A stretch of DNA of 64,000 nucleotides from a virus. The translations under genes and the position numbers were made by a program. Below, one piece after another: positions 1 through 8,663 of this stretch. The stretch spans positions 1 through 64,000 of the IMG/VR virus record IMGVR_UViG_3300031521_000040; one strand, given 5' to 3'. Each line of letters begins with the position of its first letter. Position 1 is the stretch's first letter. Below the pieces are notes generated by a model. That model ran no database searches, was not told the DNA's origin, and was given only the letters and a program-made list of their open reading frames with translations.

Positions 1-11
1 ATATTATCAAT

Positions 12-224
12 ATGAATATAGTATCCCCTTTATGTCAAGCTTTGGTTGGAGTCGAAGAATTCAATCACAAGTCTTGTAAGTTTGTTCTTTGGTTCGGAGA
101 ACTGAAGAAAGAAGATAAGCGATTGATTGCTCTGTCTGAAGGACAGTCCGCTAAGTTTAGCGAAAACTTCGTCAAAGTTACAAGGTTTAAACTTAGCAAT
201 CAAGTGTTTTTAGAAATTTACTAA
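12..224 (+). CDS. hypothetical protein, possibly 5'-partial
   Basis: This encodes a 70-residue protein that I do not recognise. It has no membrane segment or obvious motif and its composition looks like ordinary globular protein. The reading frame is open to the first base of the window, so the ATG may be internal to a longer gene. It converges on the tape-measure gene with 63 nt between them and no clear terminator there. The call rests on an uninterrupted frame that no other gene covers. Confidence 0.5.
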   Translation: MNIVSPLCQALVGVEEFNHKSCKFVLWFGELKKEDKRLIALSEGQSAKFSENFVKVTRFKLSNQVFLEIY

Positions 225-287
225 AAAATTTAACATTTATTAACATTTGATAATTTATAAACACTTGATTATTAGCTAATTAATTTC

Positions 288-2810
288 TTAACTACTTTTA
301 CCATTTCTCGCATCAACTTGTTTTTGAATAATGGTATTTGCTTTTAATGTTTTTTGCATAAACTTTTGACCATCGATTTCTAATGTAATATTGCTATACA
401 TATCGACCTTATTGTTAGCAAATTCAACTTTTAATGGATTTTTAAGTATATTAGCTAGATCAGCTAACATGCCACCACCTTTAGTGTTAACCCTTGATAT
501 TGACTCAACAGCATTTTGAACTGCAATAAAATCTTCTTTATTACCAGACATTACTGCATTTATATATTTAAAGGCTTCACCAACTTTTGTTAAATTGTCT
601 GCATGACTTCCTATTATTGTTAATGTTTTACTTAATGATGCAAATCCACCTAACATACCACCTAAAAATCCTATAGTACCAGTTGTTGCCATCGCAAGAT
701 TTAATGCTCCAATACCAACGGCTACCTGAGCTAATCCCCAGCCAGCACCTTTACTTGAATTAACCAATGTTGATAATCCTTCACTCATTTTACCAATACC
801 CCAAGCAGCAGCACCAATTCCAACACCAACACCTACTGCCACTAAACCTAAAGCAGCAAGCCCGGGTGCTGTTACTTCAGCAGCAGCACCGAGTGATATT
901 AATGGTATTGTTGCGATAGCCATTGCACCACCTAATGCTAATATTGTGAATGGTAATGCAGTAAGTTGTGTTGCATCTAATTTTGCCATGGCATCTGCAA
1001 GTTTGCTAACACCAATAGCTGCGACACCTAAACCAGCACCTATACCAACAGCAGCAGCACCTATACCAGCACCTTTGCCTAGGCTTCTCATCCCTTGTCC
1101 TCTTGCTAGTTCAGGAGCACCTTTTCTAATTGCACCTTTTGCTGTGTAAGCACTTCCAACTTGACCAGCAGCTATTCCACCGCCAGCACCAGCTGCATTA
1201 CTAACACCACCACCCATGCCGACACTTCTTACTAGTTTATCAGCACTAAAATTTAGCATTTTACCTACAGCTCTCCATGCAACAGCACCTGCTAATAATG
1301 TTACTGCTGCAACAGCAATTCCACCCCAACCATTATCTGAAAGTTTGCTAAACCATTTTGTTAAATTTAAAATCGGTGTTAGCATAGCATTAACTCCTCT
1401 TAATAATGGTAATAATGTTGCTTTTAGCGTCTCAACCATTGCCTTAAATGCATCTTCAAAAGTTAAAGCTAATTTTGCACGTTCTTCTAATGTAACCTGT
1501 TCTTTAACGAATGATTCTGCCTGTTCTTTTGTTAATGTTGAGATATCTCTCATTTGACCAGCTAATTTCACTTGAAATTTACCTGATTTAGAATCAAATG
1601 TAGCAGCACCCTCAACTAATTCTTTTTCTCTACCAGTTAAACCACTTCCAGCTAGTTCTTTATTCATTTTATCTAAACCAGCACGTCTTTGAGCTATTTC
1701 AGTCATTGCCTCAACACTAATTCCTAACGAATTTGCAACACTTTCAAGTCTTTGTCTGTCTGCTGGACTTATGAATTTTTCAAATGTACCATTACTCATT
1801 TTTCTAAATGTAACAATACCTCTAGTCATTTCAGATATTTTAGCATTTAATTTATCTGGTTCATTACGAGCTAAATACATCCATTCAAACGGGTCTGTTT
1901 TAGCAAATTCACCACCCATTACTTGTAAATTGGCAGCAAGATTAATTGCTTTTTCTAATCCCTTAGCAGCATCAGCAGCACTAAGAGCATCTTTCATATC
2001 AACTTTAAATTTTTCAGCACTCATTGCCATTTCGCCAATGCCCTTACTACCTGCTTTGAAACTATATGTATTTAATTTTTTAAAATTATCATTAATACCT
2101 TTTAATACTCTAGTTGGACTAACGCCTAATTTTTCTGATATATCTACAATATTTTGTACAAATTCTGATGTTCTTCTAGCATCAATTCCCATAAATTCAT
2201 ATTGTGCTGCTAATTTGGTTGCTTGTTCTATACCAATACCAGTACCTTTGCCGATTAATAATATATCTTTAACCATTTCTTCAGATAATGCACGTGCTCT
2301 ACCTGTTTCATCAGCAAATCCTTCTTGTATTAATGATATATCCTTTAACGTACCACCAAGCATGGTAGCGAAACTAGCACTTTTCTCAAACGATACTCGC
2401 ATCATGTCGGCTTTAGTGCCTGACATTCCTAAATTAAGAATTGTTGACTTTATTACCTTATCTTGTTCCTGTAAATATTTCCAACCTGTTTTTAAGTCCT
2501 GACCTATTTGAGCAAGAAGGTCATGACCTATTTTTCTTTGTACATTAATTTTCTTTTCAGCTTCTAATTGATCAGCTAAGTCTTTTTTTAAACTAATTAA
2601 TAATTTTTTTTCATCATCACCTAATACAGCGAAATTTTTTTTTAGCTCATTTATAAGTCTTTGATTTTCAAGATTAGTTTCTTGTTGTCTTGCTCTTTCA
2701 GCTTCAACCTGACCGATTTGATTATTAATTATTAATTCTTCTCTAAGAAAATCAGTATACTTCTTAGAATCGATAAGCATTTGTTTTATATCTTCTAAAC
2801 TAGCAGCCAT
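288..2810 (-). CDS. tail tape measure protein (T4 gp29-like role)
   Basis: An 840-residue protein expected to run through the tail tube lumen, set tail length and be ejected with the DNA. The first ~110 residues are charged and helical (QQETNLENQRLINELKKNF). A helical middle follows. Past ~residue 515 come hydrophobic and very Ala/Gly-rich segments (GIAVAAVTLLAGAVAWRAVG and several later), the membrane-active stretches usual in tape measures. T4 gp29 is 590 residues, so a longer tail is implied if the family rule holds. It lies directly downstream of the gp26-like gene and its frameshift extension, the usual place for a tape measure. It has its own upstream AGTATTTATA-type motif, with a terminator between it and the preceding gene. 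Identification rests on size, composition and position. Confidence 0.82.
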   Translation of the reverse strand: MAASLEDIKQMLIDSKKYTDFLREELIINNQIGQVEAERARQQETNLENQRLINELKKNFAVLGDDEKKLLISLKKDLADQLEAEKKINVQRKIGHDLLAQIGQDLKTGWKYLQEQDKVIKSTILNLGMSGTKADMMRVSFEKSASFATMLGGTLKDISLIQEGFADETGRARALSEEMVKDILLIGKGTGIGIEQATKLAAQYEFMGIDARRTSEFVQNIVDISEKLGVSPTRVLKGINDNFKKLNTYSFKAGSKGIGEMAMSAEKFKVDMKDALSAADAAKGLEKAINLAANLQVMGGEFAKTDPFEWMYLARNEPDKLNAKISEMTRGIVTFRKMSNGTFEKFISPADRQRLESVANSLGISVEAMTEIAQRRAGLDKMNKELAGSGLTGREKELVEGAATFDSKSGKFQVKLAGQMRDISTLTKEQAESFVKEQVTLEERAKLALTFEDAFKAMVETLKATLLPLLRGVNAMLTPILNLTKWFSKLSDNGWGGIAVAAVTLLAGAVAWRAVGKMLNFSADKLVRSVGMGGGVSNAAGAGGGIAAGQVGSAYTAKGAIRKGAPELARGQGMRSLGKGAGIGAAAVGIGAGLGVAAIGVSKLADAMAKLDATQLTALPFTILALGGAMAIATIPLISLGAAAEVTAPGLAALGLVAVGVGVGIGAAAWGIGKMSEGLSTLVNSSKGAGWGLAQVAVGIGALNLAMATTGTIGFLGGMLGGFASLSKTLTIIGSHADNLTKVGEAFKYINAVMSGNKEDFIAVQNAVESISRVNTKGGGMLADLANILKNPLKVEFANNKVDMYSNITLEIDGQKFMQKTLKANTIIQKQVDARNGKSS

Positions 2811-2824
2811 AAAATATTGTTTAG

Positions 2825-2833
2825 TATAAATAC
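2825..2833 (-). promoter_or_regulatory. late-type motif GTATTTATA before tape measure
   Basis: Read on the minus strand as GTATTTATAC, 14 nt before the tape-measure ATG and just after a hairpin terminator. One of 28 similar sites in the window. Confidence 0.6.
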
Positions 2834-2868
2834 AAAAGACCTAGATTTTAATCATCTAAGTCTTTTTA
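2834..2868 (-). terminator. rho-independent terminator after gp26-like unit
   Basis: On the minus strand AGACTTAGAT and ATCTAGGTCT pair (one G-U) around a 7-nt loop, followed by TTTTG. It separates the gp26-like/frameshift gene from the tape measure, which has its own promoter-like motif just beyond. Confidence 0.7.
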
Positions 2869-2874
2869 TATTAT

Positions 2875-3036
2875 TTATCGTTTTTTATTAGCCCTCTCTT
2901 GCATTTTTTCGATTTCTTCATTCTCTTTTTGAAGTAGATATAAAAAATGTCGTCTTCTATATACAGGTAAATTTTCTATGTATTCTGCCTGAAATTTAGC
3001 ATGTTTGGTTAAGATATATATTTCTTCATCCACCAT
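2875..3036 (-). CDS. -1 frame extension of the gp26-like gene (or small separate ORF)
   Basis: The frame is open from the T9C4 run at 3063-3075 to a TAA at 2875-2877. If translation slips -1 at TTTTTTC it continues the upstream protein with PQHLTGEYKK and then 53 further residues, giving a product of about 361 residues instead of 301. Read alone from the ATG at 3034-3036 it is a 53-residue protein, charged and helical, with a central LPVYRRRHFLYLL and a Glu-rich end. It sits between the gp26-like gene and the tape measure, exactly where lambda places the T part of gpG/gpGT. Known: many tailed phages make a tape-measure chaperone this way. Inference: this gene does the same. Confidence 0.68.
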   Translation of the reverse strand: MVDEEIYILTKHAKFQAEYIENLPVYRRRHFLYLLQKENEEIEKMQERANKKR

Positions 3037-3053
3037 CTTCTTATATTCACCCG

Positions 3054-3959
3054 TTAGGTGTTGGGGAAAAAAAAATCTATTCCAACAGTTAAACTTGCAA
3101 AAAATTTATATCCATCATTGGCTACAAATTCATATGACATGTTTACATTAGGACTTACATCCGATATTTTTCTACGAATAGTATAGGCATCTAATGCAGG
3201 CATAGCATCAACAAATTTATCAATATATGATCTATCCATATTATCATTAATTGATACAATTGATGCTTTTAATTTTAATGTATTATTTTGGCTAAACTCT
3301 TCACCATAAGCTTCTTGAATTGCTTTAGCTTGGTTATCAATGCTAATATCTTCACCAGATGTTAATAATCTAAAAACAACACTTTTTTTACGCATCGGTA
3401 TCTGAACTAAAAAATGTCCTTTAGCATCTGGAAATTCAGTAAGTTCTTTATATGTTAATCTTAGTAGATCAACCTTAGTTGTAAATGGAATACCGCTTCT
3501 AGGGTCAGTTACTTGTACTGTATAATCAGCGCCATAGCTTGAAGTACGTAGAAATAATAATATTGCATTTCTATCGCCAGCCAACAAATCCTTAATTGCA
3601 ACATTAGGCGTTTTTATTTTTCTTCTTAGTAAAATATCTAAAACAGTACCGTTTTCAATTAGCGATGGTGTAGTTAATAAATCTTCATCTTTGGAAGTCA
3701 TATACTCAACAGCTACTTCCGATATACCATTATTATAGAACAAACCTTTTGATGGTAATTTAATAATTTCATATGAAGTCATTAAATCGGGGTCGGTTTC
3801 CTTGGACATGGTTTTTTCAAAATCGTTTTGATTAAACGGTTGTATTTTAGGAATTGAAGCATTTATTACAGGATTTGATTCAGTTTCGGATTTAGATGCG
3901 TTTTTATAGTTGTTTAATGCATCACCTATTGATTCTTTTTTGGGCGTGTTGTTTTCCAT
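3054..3959 (-). CDS. gp26/gp51-type baseplate protein, probable tape-measure chaperone
   Basis: A 301-residue protein with the features of the T4 gp26/gp51 baseplate family: a disordered N-terminus (~1-60), then EIIKLPSKGLFYNNGISEVA (the LPSKG-x-FY start of the domain), followed by TSKDEDLLTTPSLIENGT. In T4 these proteins act in assembly of the central hub; related proteins are thought to escort the tape measure. Its neighbours fit: the next minus-strand genes are a short -1 frame extension and the tape measure. The frame ends at a T9C4 tract, so the normal end (FFFPNT) is reached only without slippage. An AGTATTTATT motif lies 25 nt upstream. The family call is moderately firm and the chaperone role is inferred. 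Confidence 0.72.
   Translation of the reverse strand: MENNTPKKESIGDALNNYKNASKSETESNPVINASIPKIQPFNQNDFEKTMSKETDPDLMTSYEIIKLPSKGLFYNNGISEVAVEYMTSKDEDLLTTPSLIENGTVLDILLRRKIKTPNVAIKDLLAGDRNAILLFLRTSSYGADYTVQVTDPRSGIPFTTKVDLLRLTYKELTEFPDAKGHFLVQIPMRKKSVVFRLLTSGEDISIDNQAKAIQEAYGEEFSQNNTLKLKASIVSINDNMDRSYIDKFVDAMPALDAYTIRRKISDVSPNVNMSYEFVANDGYKFFASLTVGIDFFFPNT
3066..3072 (-). other. candidate -1 ribosomal slippery heptamer TTTTTTC
   Basis: On the minus strand the zero-frame codons are gat ttt ttt ttc ccc aac acc taa. The heptamer T TTT TTC has the X XXY YYZ form for tandem -1 slippage. The -1 frame is then open for 63 codons. A homopolymer sequencing error in T9 or C4 is the main alternative. Confidence 0.62.
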
Positions 3960-3984
3960 ATTATTATAAATTTTTATTATTTTT

Positions 3985-3994
3985 AATAAATACT
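3985..3994 (-). promoter_or_regulatory. late-type motif AGTATTTATT before gp26-like gene
   Basis: Minus-strand AGTATTTATT, 25 nt before the ATG of the gp26-like gene. It differs from the consensus only in the last base. Confidence 0.55.
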
Positions 3995-4092
3995 AATAAA
4001 AAAATTTTGTAATAAATCAAGATTTCATAATATATCTCGTATAATGGTATATGAGCAAGATTTTTTAAATAATAAATATAAATATATAAAAT

Positions 4093-4881
4093 ATGGGTCG
4101 AGACAGAATTAAGGAAGAAAAGAATTTTAATGAAATTATGTCAGTAAATAGTGCTACTGAAATATTAAAAATAAAAAGTGAAATAGGCTCATTGTTACCT
4201 AGTGAAGTAAAAATCATGGCAAAAAATGATAGTCAAAAAAAATTGATTAGCTCGATAAAGAACAATGAAATAACAATTTGCGCAGGACCTGCAGGTTCTG
4301 GTAAGACGTTTGTTGCTCAGGCTTATGCACTTAGTTTATTAAAGAATAATAATAATAGGTATAAACGATTATATTTGATAAAATCAGTAACTACTTTAAA
4401 GAATGAAGAATTGGGATATCTTAAGGGTGGCATAAACGAGAAAATAGACCCGTTTATGTGGAGTTTTTATATTAATATGGAAAAAATAATATTTGAATCA
4501 TCCATTAAAACATTAGTGGAAAGAGAAATAATTAGACCATTTCCATTAGCATTTATAAGAGGTTGTAGTTTAGATGATTGTATAATTTTAGCGGATGAAG
4601 TTCAGAACATATCAATGGATAATGCACGTACTTTATTAACAAGAATAGGAAGTAACTGTAAATTAATATTACTTGGTGATATTAAACAAATCGATTTAAA
4701 AAATAAGCATGAAAGTTCATTAGAAAAATTATTGGAAATGTTTGATGGTGTTGAGAATATCGGAACAATTATGATGAGTAGTGAAGATACCAACGTGAGA
4801 AATCCTATCATAACTATAATAGAAGAAAAATATGATGAATATTTAATAAATAATGAAAATAAAAAACATAAACATGAATAA
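4093..4881 (+). CDS. phoH: PhoH-like ATPase
   Basis: A 262-residue single-domain PhoH protein. Walker A is GPAGSGKT at residues 65-72, and Walker B is IILADEVQN near residue 160, the DE-x-QN form of PhoH. The LGDIKQID segment further on is also typical. PhoH proteins are common in large phages and are P-loop ATPases linked to RNA metabolism; their exact role in phages is unsettled. The gene starts a plus-strand run and overlaps the next gene by 8 nt. No AGTATTTATA motif precedes it, so it is likely expressed outside the virion-gene class. No Shine-Dalgarno is present; the leader is A/T only. Confidence 0.93.
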   Translation: MGRDRIKEEKNFNEIMSVNSATEILKIKSEIGSLLPSEVKIMAKNDSQKKLISSIKNNEITICAGPAGSGKTFVAQAYALSLLKNNNNRYKRLYLIKSVTTLKNEELGYLKGGINEKIDPFMWSFYINMEKIIFESSIKTLVEREIIRPFPLAFIRGCSLDDCIILADEVQNISMDNARTLLTRIGSNCKLILLGDIKQIDLKNKHESSLEKLLEMFDGVENIGTIMMSSEDTNVRNPIITIIEEKYDEYLINNENKKHKHE

Positions 4882-5152
4882 TATATTGGTTATATATATA
4901 GGTGTTGCAGGTATACGTTCTGAAGATATAGCAGAATACGTTGCAAAGGTTACAGCAAAGATTTCACCAACAGTTTTCGAAGGTGAAATTATTGTTATCC
5001 CCGTTCAATCACATGATACTAAAGTAGAATGTATTAATCCTTATTATGTTACTGATATTGATTTAATTAAGGAAAATACAGAAAAATTAAAAAAATTAAA
5101 AGATGAGCTTATATATCAAGCAGGACTATTAAAAATGAAAAACAATGAGTAG
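4874..5152 (+). CDS. hypothetical protein
   Basis: About 92 residues from the ATG at 4874. An in-frame ATG at 4853 would lie deeper inside phoH, so the downstream one is preferred. It begins NNILVIYIGVAGIRSEDI, a hydrophobic beta strand then helix, and ends in a Lys-rich helix. There is no recognised domain. It overlaps phoH by 8 nt and the HAD-like gene by 8 nt, so the three are probably translated from one message. Confidence 0.72.
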   Translation: MNNILVIYIGVAGIRSEDIAEYVAKVTAKISPTVFEGEIIVIPVQSHDTKVECINPYYVTDIDLIKENTEKLKKLKDELIYQAGLLKMKNNE

Positions 5153-5888
5153 AAAATTAAAAGTAGGTATTGATATTAATGAAGTATTTCGAGCTAAATG
5201 GAGTCAATTTGATAAATTCTATGTTGAAGAATTTGGCGAAGATGGTGTTCCTAAAGAACAGCCATATGTATATGACTTCTTCAATAAATATAAATTTGAA
5301 GATAAGGTTGAAATAACTAAAGAACTTAAAGAACCTGATGAAATGCCTGAAAATATTAATCCTTTGGATTATCAGGTTGACGAAAGATTAAAGGAAGCAC
5401 CAGCTGATGCCTTTTTATTTAAAGCACCTGAGAAGAAAGTGTTATTGGCTAAAGAAGTATATAATCGTTTCATGTATGAAGATTATGTATTTGAAATTCA
5501 TGGTTCAGCACCTGTTATGTATAGAAACATGGAAGTTGTTGTAAATAACTTTAATCAAAAATATACAGATACTGTCAATTTCACATTATTTTCAGTTGAA
5601 AACAGGTTCAGTATTCCATCAACGTTATTTTTCTTAAGTAAAATGGTTAGCAGATTTAAGAACATATCATTTGTTGATAAAGCAGTTGATATGTGGAACG
5701 ATGTTGATGTATTAATGACGACAGACCCTGAACTATTAGAATTGGGCGCACCATGGGGGAAAAAAATGATTAAAATCATAAGACCTTATAATGAGCACAT
5801 TAAAACAAGTGGGTTAGAAGTAATTGACATATCTGATTTAATTGATAACAAATATTTTGAAAAAATAATTAAATATAAAAAACAATAA
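5145..5888 (+). CDS. HAD-like protein with altered DxN motif
   Basis: A 247-residue protein opening KLKVGIDINEVFRAK, which matches motif I of HAD-superfamily phosphatases and phage 5'(3')-nucleotidases (hhhDxD), but the second Asp is Asn. A later segment DVLMTTDPELLELGAPWGKK fits the strand and conserved Lys region that follow in HAD folds. The middle (~40-95) is an acidic insert. Loss of the second Asp usually weakens phosphatase chemistry, so it may bind a substrate or act on an unusual one. It is followed 4 nt later by a glycosyltransferase-like gene and then a second one, which suggests a shared sugar or nucleotide-sugar task. The fold call is moderate and the function is open. Confidence 0.55.
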   Translation: MSRKLKVGIDINEVFRAKWSQFDKFYVEEFGEDGVPKEQPYVYDFFNKYKFEDKVEITKELKEPDEMPENINPLDYQVDERLKEAPADAFLFKAPEKKVLLAKEVYNRFMYEDYVFEIHGSAPVMYRNMEVVVNNFNQKYTDTVNFTLFSVENRFSIPSTLFFLSKMVSRFKNISFVDKAVDMWNDVDVLMTTDPELLELGAPWGKKMIKIIRPYNEHIKTSGLEVIDISDLIDNKYFEKIIKYKKQ

Positions 5889-5892
5889 CAAT

Positions 5893-7050
5893 ATGAATGA
5901 AGAAATAAAAACAGCAGTAGAACAAGATAATCTAGATAAGATTAATAAAATCAAAGCATCTTTAGATAAGCTAAAAAATAAAAAATCTAAGTTTATTTTC
6001 TGTGTGCCAGAAGCACAAAGTCCAGCAGCCAGTGTATATGAAATTTATTTTCATGCAACTGTTGTAAAAAACATGGGCTATGAGGTTGTAATGCTCGTTG
6101 AAAGAGGTGATTATGTTCCGCCAGTTTGGATTGAAAGAGAATTGACAAATCATGTACACATATCAATGGCTGAACCAAAGAATCTTATGGTCGGTCCTGA
6201 AGACATTATGATTATTCCTGAAGTTTTCTCAAATGTAATGGAGAAAACATTTAAAGATAAATTACCATGTGTTAGAATTGGTTTATTACAATCAGTTGAT
6301 TATATGGTAAATTCATTAATCCCGGGTATTGATTGGACTGCATTTGGCATTCACGATATTATAACAACATCACCAACATTAAAGGAATGGGTTGAAACAT
6401 ATTATGGTTTAAACAAATATAATATTAAAACATATAATGTTGGAATTCCAGAGTATTTTGAAAAAACAGAAATTCCACAGAAGCCAATCGTTTCAATCAT
6501 GGGAAGAAATGCTAATGAGATATCTAAATTTGTAAAGTTATTCTTTGCTAAATATCCTCAATATTCATGGTTAACCTTTGATCCTATGCTTACCAAAAGC
6601 AAACCAGCTCAATCAATGCGTAGAGTAGATTTTGCTAAGAGATTACAAGGCAACTTTGCTGCAGTTTGGATTGACAGAATTTCATCATTCGGTACATTTC
6701 CACTTGAATGTATGAAATCAGGTGTTATTCCAATCTGTCTTAAACCAGATATTATGCCTGAATTCATGCTTGAAAGAGACGAAGAAGGTAATGTTGTTAA
6801 AGTTGTAGAAGGCGCTGGTGTTTGGACTGATAACTTTTATGATTTGCCTATTTTAATGGGTGACGTATTAATTAAGTTTTTGGATGATAGCGTAACTGAT
6901 GCATTATATGAATCAATGGATAATGTTGTTTCAAGATTTAATCAAGTAGCATCAGAAAAAAGATTATCTGAAATATATCAAGAATATCTCAACGATAGAA
7001 TTAAACTATTTGAATTAGCATTACAACCTAAAGTAGAAGAAGCAAAATAA
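5893..7050 (+). CDS. GT-B-type glycosyltransferase-like protein
   Basis: A 385-residue protein with a two-lobed layout. The N-terminal half (~35-200) begins KFIFCVPEAQSPAASVYEIY, as in GT-B proteins. The C-terminal half from ~205 begins KPIVSIMGRNANEISKFVKL and has the late signature SSFGTFPLECMKSGVIPICL near residue 270, the acidic E-x7-E-like sugar-nucleotide site of GT4/GT1 enzymes. It should transfer a sugar from a nucleotide-sugar donor to an unknown acceptor (virion protein, DNA base or host surface). It sits in a tight plus-strand run between the HAD-like protein and a GT-A-type enzyme. No late motif lies upstream. Confidence 0.7.
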   Translation: MNEEIKTAVEQDNLDKINKIKASLDKLKNKKSKFIFCVPEAQSPAASVYEIYFHATVVKNMGYEVVMLVERGDYVPPVWIERELTNHVHISMAEPKNLMVGPEDIMIIPEVFSNVMEKTFKDKLPCVRIGLLQSVDYMVNSLIPGIDWTAFGIHDIITTSPTLKEWVETYYGLNKYNIKTYNVGIPEYFEKTEIPQKPIVSIMGRNANEISKFVKLFFAKYPQYSWLTFDPMLTKSKPAQSMRRVDFAKRLQGNFAAVWIDRISSFGTFPLECMKSGVIPICLKPDIMPEFMLERDEEGNVVKVVEGAGVWTDNFYDLPILMGDVLIKFLDDSVTDALYESMDNVVSRFNQVASEKRLSEIYQEYLNDRIKLFELALQPKVEEAK

Positions 7051-7073
7051 TAATATATATAAAATATTTAAAT

Positions 7074-7880
7074 ATGAAAAATATTACTGTAATAATTCCA
7101 GTACACGAATTTAATGAAGTTGTTGAGGGCTATTTAGATAAAGCCATTGAGTCTGCGCAAAAACAAGAAAAAGTAACTGAGCAGCCAGAAATAATTATCG
7201 TTCATCCTGAAAATTTAACCGATGTTATGAATGAGCATAGTAAAAAGCATCTTGGTGTGGTTTATGGCGTAAATAAAGGTTTCGCTGACTATCAATCGCA
7301 AGTAAATCATGCTGTTGATCATGTTGATACCGATTATTTCACAGTTTTAGAATTTGACGATGAATTAGGAACTACGTTTATCAAAAACGGTAATCAATAT
7401 ATTAAGGCATATCCAGAAGTAGACGTTTTTCTAACCATGTTAATTGAAGTTAATGAAAAAAACGAAGGAATTAAAATGACCAATGAAACAGTATGGTCTG
7501 AAAACTTCGTAGGTGAAAATGGTGAAATGGGTTATCTTAATGTAAACGCACTTAAACAATATACTGATTTTAAATTGTCTGGTGCAATCATTAAAAAATC
7601 TGAATTTATCAATATTGGTAAATATAAGATTAATATTAAATTAGCATTCATGTATGAATTTATGCTTAGAGCATTGAATAATGCATGTAAAATAATTACG
7701 ATATCTAAAATAGGTTATAAGCATTTAGCAACCAGAGAAGGTAGTTTATTTGATACATATTTGAAGACTATGCCTATGAATGAAAGAAAATTTTGGTTTG
7801 ATACTGCAACGAATGAAGCTAATTTTATGAGTGATAGAACTATTGATATGTCAAGATTGAGTAAACAAATAATAGTCTAA
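7074..7880 (+). CDS. family 2 glycosyltransferase-like protein (GT-A fold)
   Basis: A 268-residue protein. It starts NITVIIPVHEFNEVVEGYLD, the classical first strand and helix of GT2 enzymes, and has a DxD-like site in FTVLEFDDELG near residue 100. It ends after a helical region without a membrane anchor, so it is likely soluble. It lies 23 nt after the GT-B-like gene, so the two probably act in one glycosylation pathway. Acceptor and donor cannot be read from the sequence. Confidence 0.75.
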   Translation: MKNITVIIPVHEFNEVVEGYLDKAIESAQKQEKVTEQPEIIIVHPENLTDVMNEHSKKHLGVVYGVNKGFADYQSQVNHAVDHVDTDYFTVLEFDDELGTTFIKNGNQYIKAYPEVDVFLTMLIEVNEKNEGIKMTNETVWSENFVGENGEMGYLNVNALKQYTDFKLSGAIIKKSEFINIGKYKINIKLAFMYEFMLRALNNACKIITISKIGYKHLATREGSLFDTYLKTMPMNERKFWFDTATNEANFMSDRTIDMSRLSKQIIV

Positions 7881-7910
7881 AAATAACATTAAAATTCATT
7901 TATATGTGGA

Positions 7911-8663
7911 ATGATTGAAAACGAAGATAGTGCACCATATTTTGGAGAAAGAGAGGAAAAGGCTGTTTTAGATTATATTAATTCTGATTCCCAAGAAGAA
8001 AAGAATAGAATATATAATGAAATTCTAATAGAACCTTTTCGTAAAATGAAGGAGTCTATTTTAAGGCGCTACCCTATTCATATCGGAAATTATGATATGG
8101 AGGAAGTTGAATCAAATGCATTAACTCATTTGATTGAACATATGATTAAATTTAATCCAGATAAAATTACTAAATCGGGTAATAAAACAAAAGCTTATAG
8201 TTATTGTCAAACAATAATAAGAAATTATTATAAAGATCATAGCAAAAAAAGTTACATGGAGAAAAAGGTTAATCTATGCTTTGATGATTATGCTGAAGAA
8301 ATTAATGAAAGCCTTGATTATAGTTATGAGATAGAGTTAGAAAGCCAACATCATCTTGAAAAGTTGATTAACGGTGTAATCGCAAAAATAGATAATAAAA
8401 TCAGTTCTGATACATCAATGAAGAAAAATGAAATAATTGTTGGCGATGCAATTATTAATGTGCTAAGAAATTGGCATATACTCTTCATGGAAGATAGTCC
8501 TGATGGTAAGTATAACAAAAGAGTTACTAATAAATTTGCAAAAAACAAAATATTGTTCTTCTTAAAGGAACAAACCGAATTATCTACTAAAGAGATTCGA
8601 ATTGCAATTAAGCCGTTTAAGGAAATATATTTTATTGAAAAATTAAATTACTTAGATGATTAA
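7911..8663 (+). CDS. sigma-like factor, candidate late transcription sigma (T4 gp55-like)
   Basis: A 250-residue protein, hydrophilic and helical. Residues ~30-115 resemble the core-binding region 2 of phage late sigma factors: IYNEILIEPFRKMKESILRR, then a DMEEVESNALTHLIEHM helix, FNPDK, and KAYSYCQTIIRNYYKD. T4 gp55 is a short sigma that, with the sliding clamp, directs host RNA polymerase to late promoters. The window has a repeated AGTATTTATA motif before virion genes that would suit such a factor. The gene overlaps the next by 8 nt. The ATG was chosen because the alternative at 7905 is out of frame. The assignment rests on pattern recognition of a divergent family. Confidence 0.6.
   Translation: MIENEDSAPYFGEREEKAVLDYINSDSQEEKNRIYNEILIEPFRKMKESILRRYPIHIGNYDMEEVESNALTHLIEHMIKFNPDKITKSGNKTKAYSYCQTIIRNYYKDHSKKSYMEKKVNLCFDDYAEEINESLDYSYEIELESQHHLEKLINGVIAKIDNKISSDTSMKKNEIIVGDAIINVLRNWHILFMEDSPDGKYNKRVTNKFAKNKILFFLKEQTELSTKEIRIAIKPFKEIYFIEKLNYLDD

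Noticed and set aside
1771-2502. long plus-strand frame of 243 codons opposite the tape measure
   Set aside because: It is antisense to a clear gene, with composition expected of a shadow frame.
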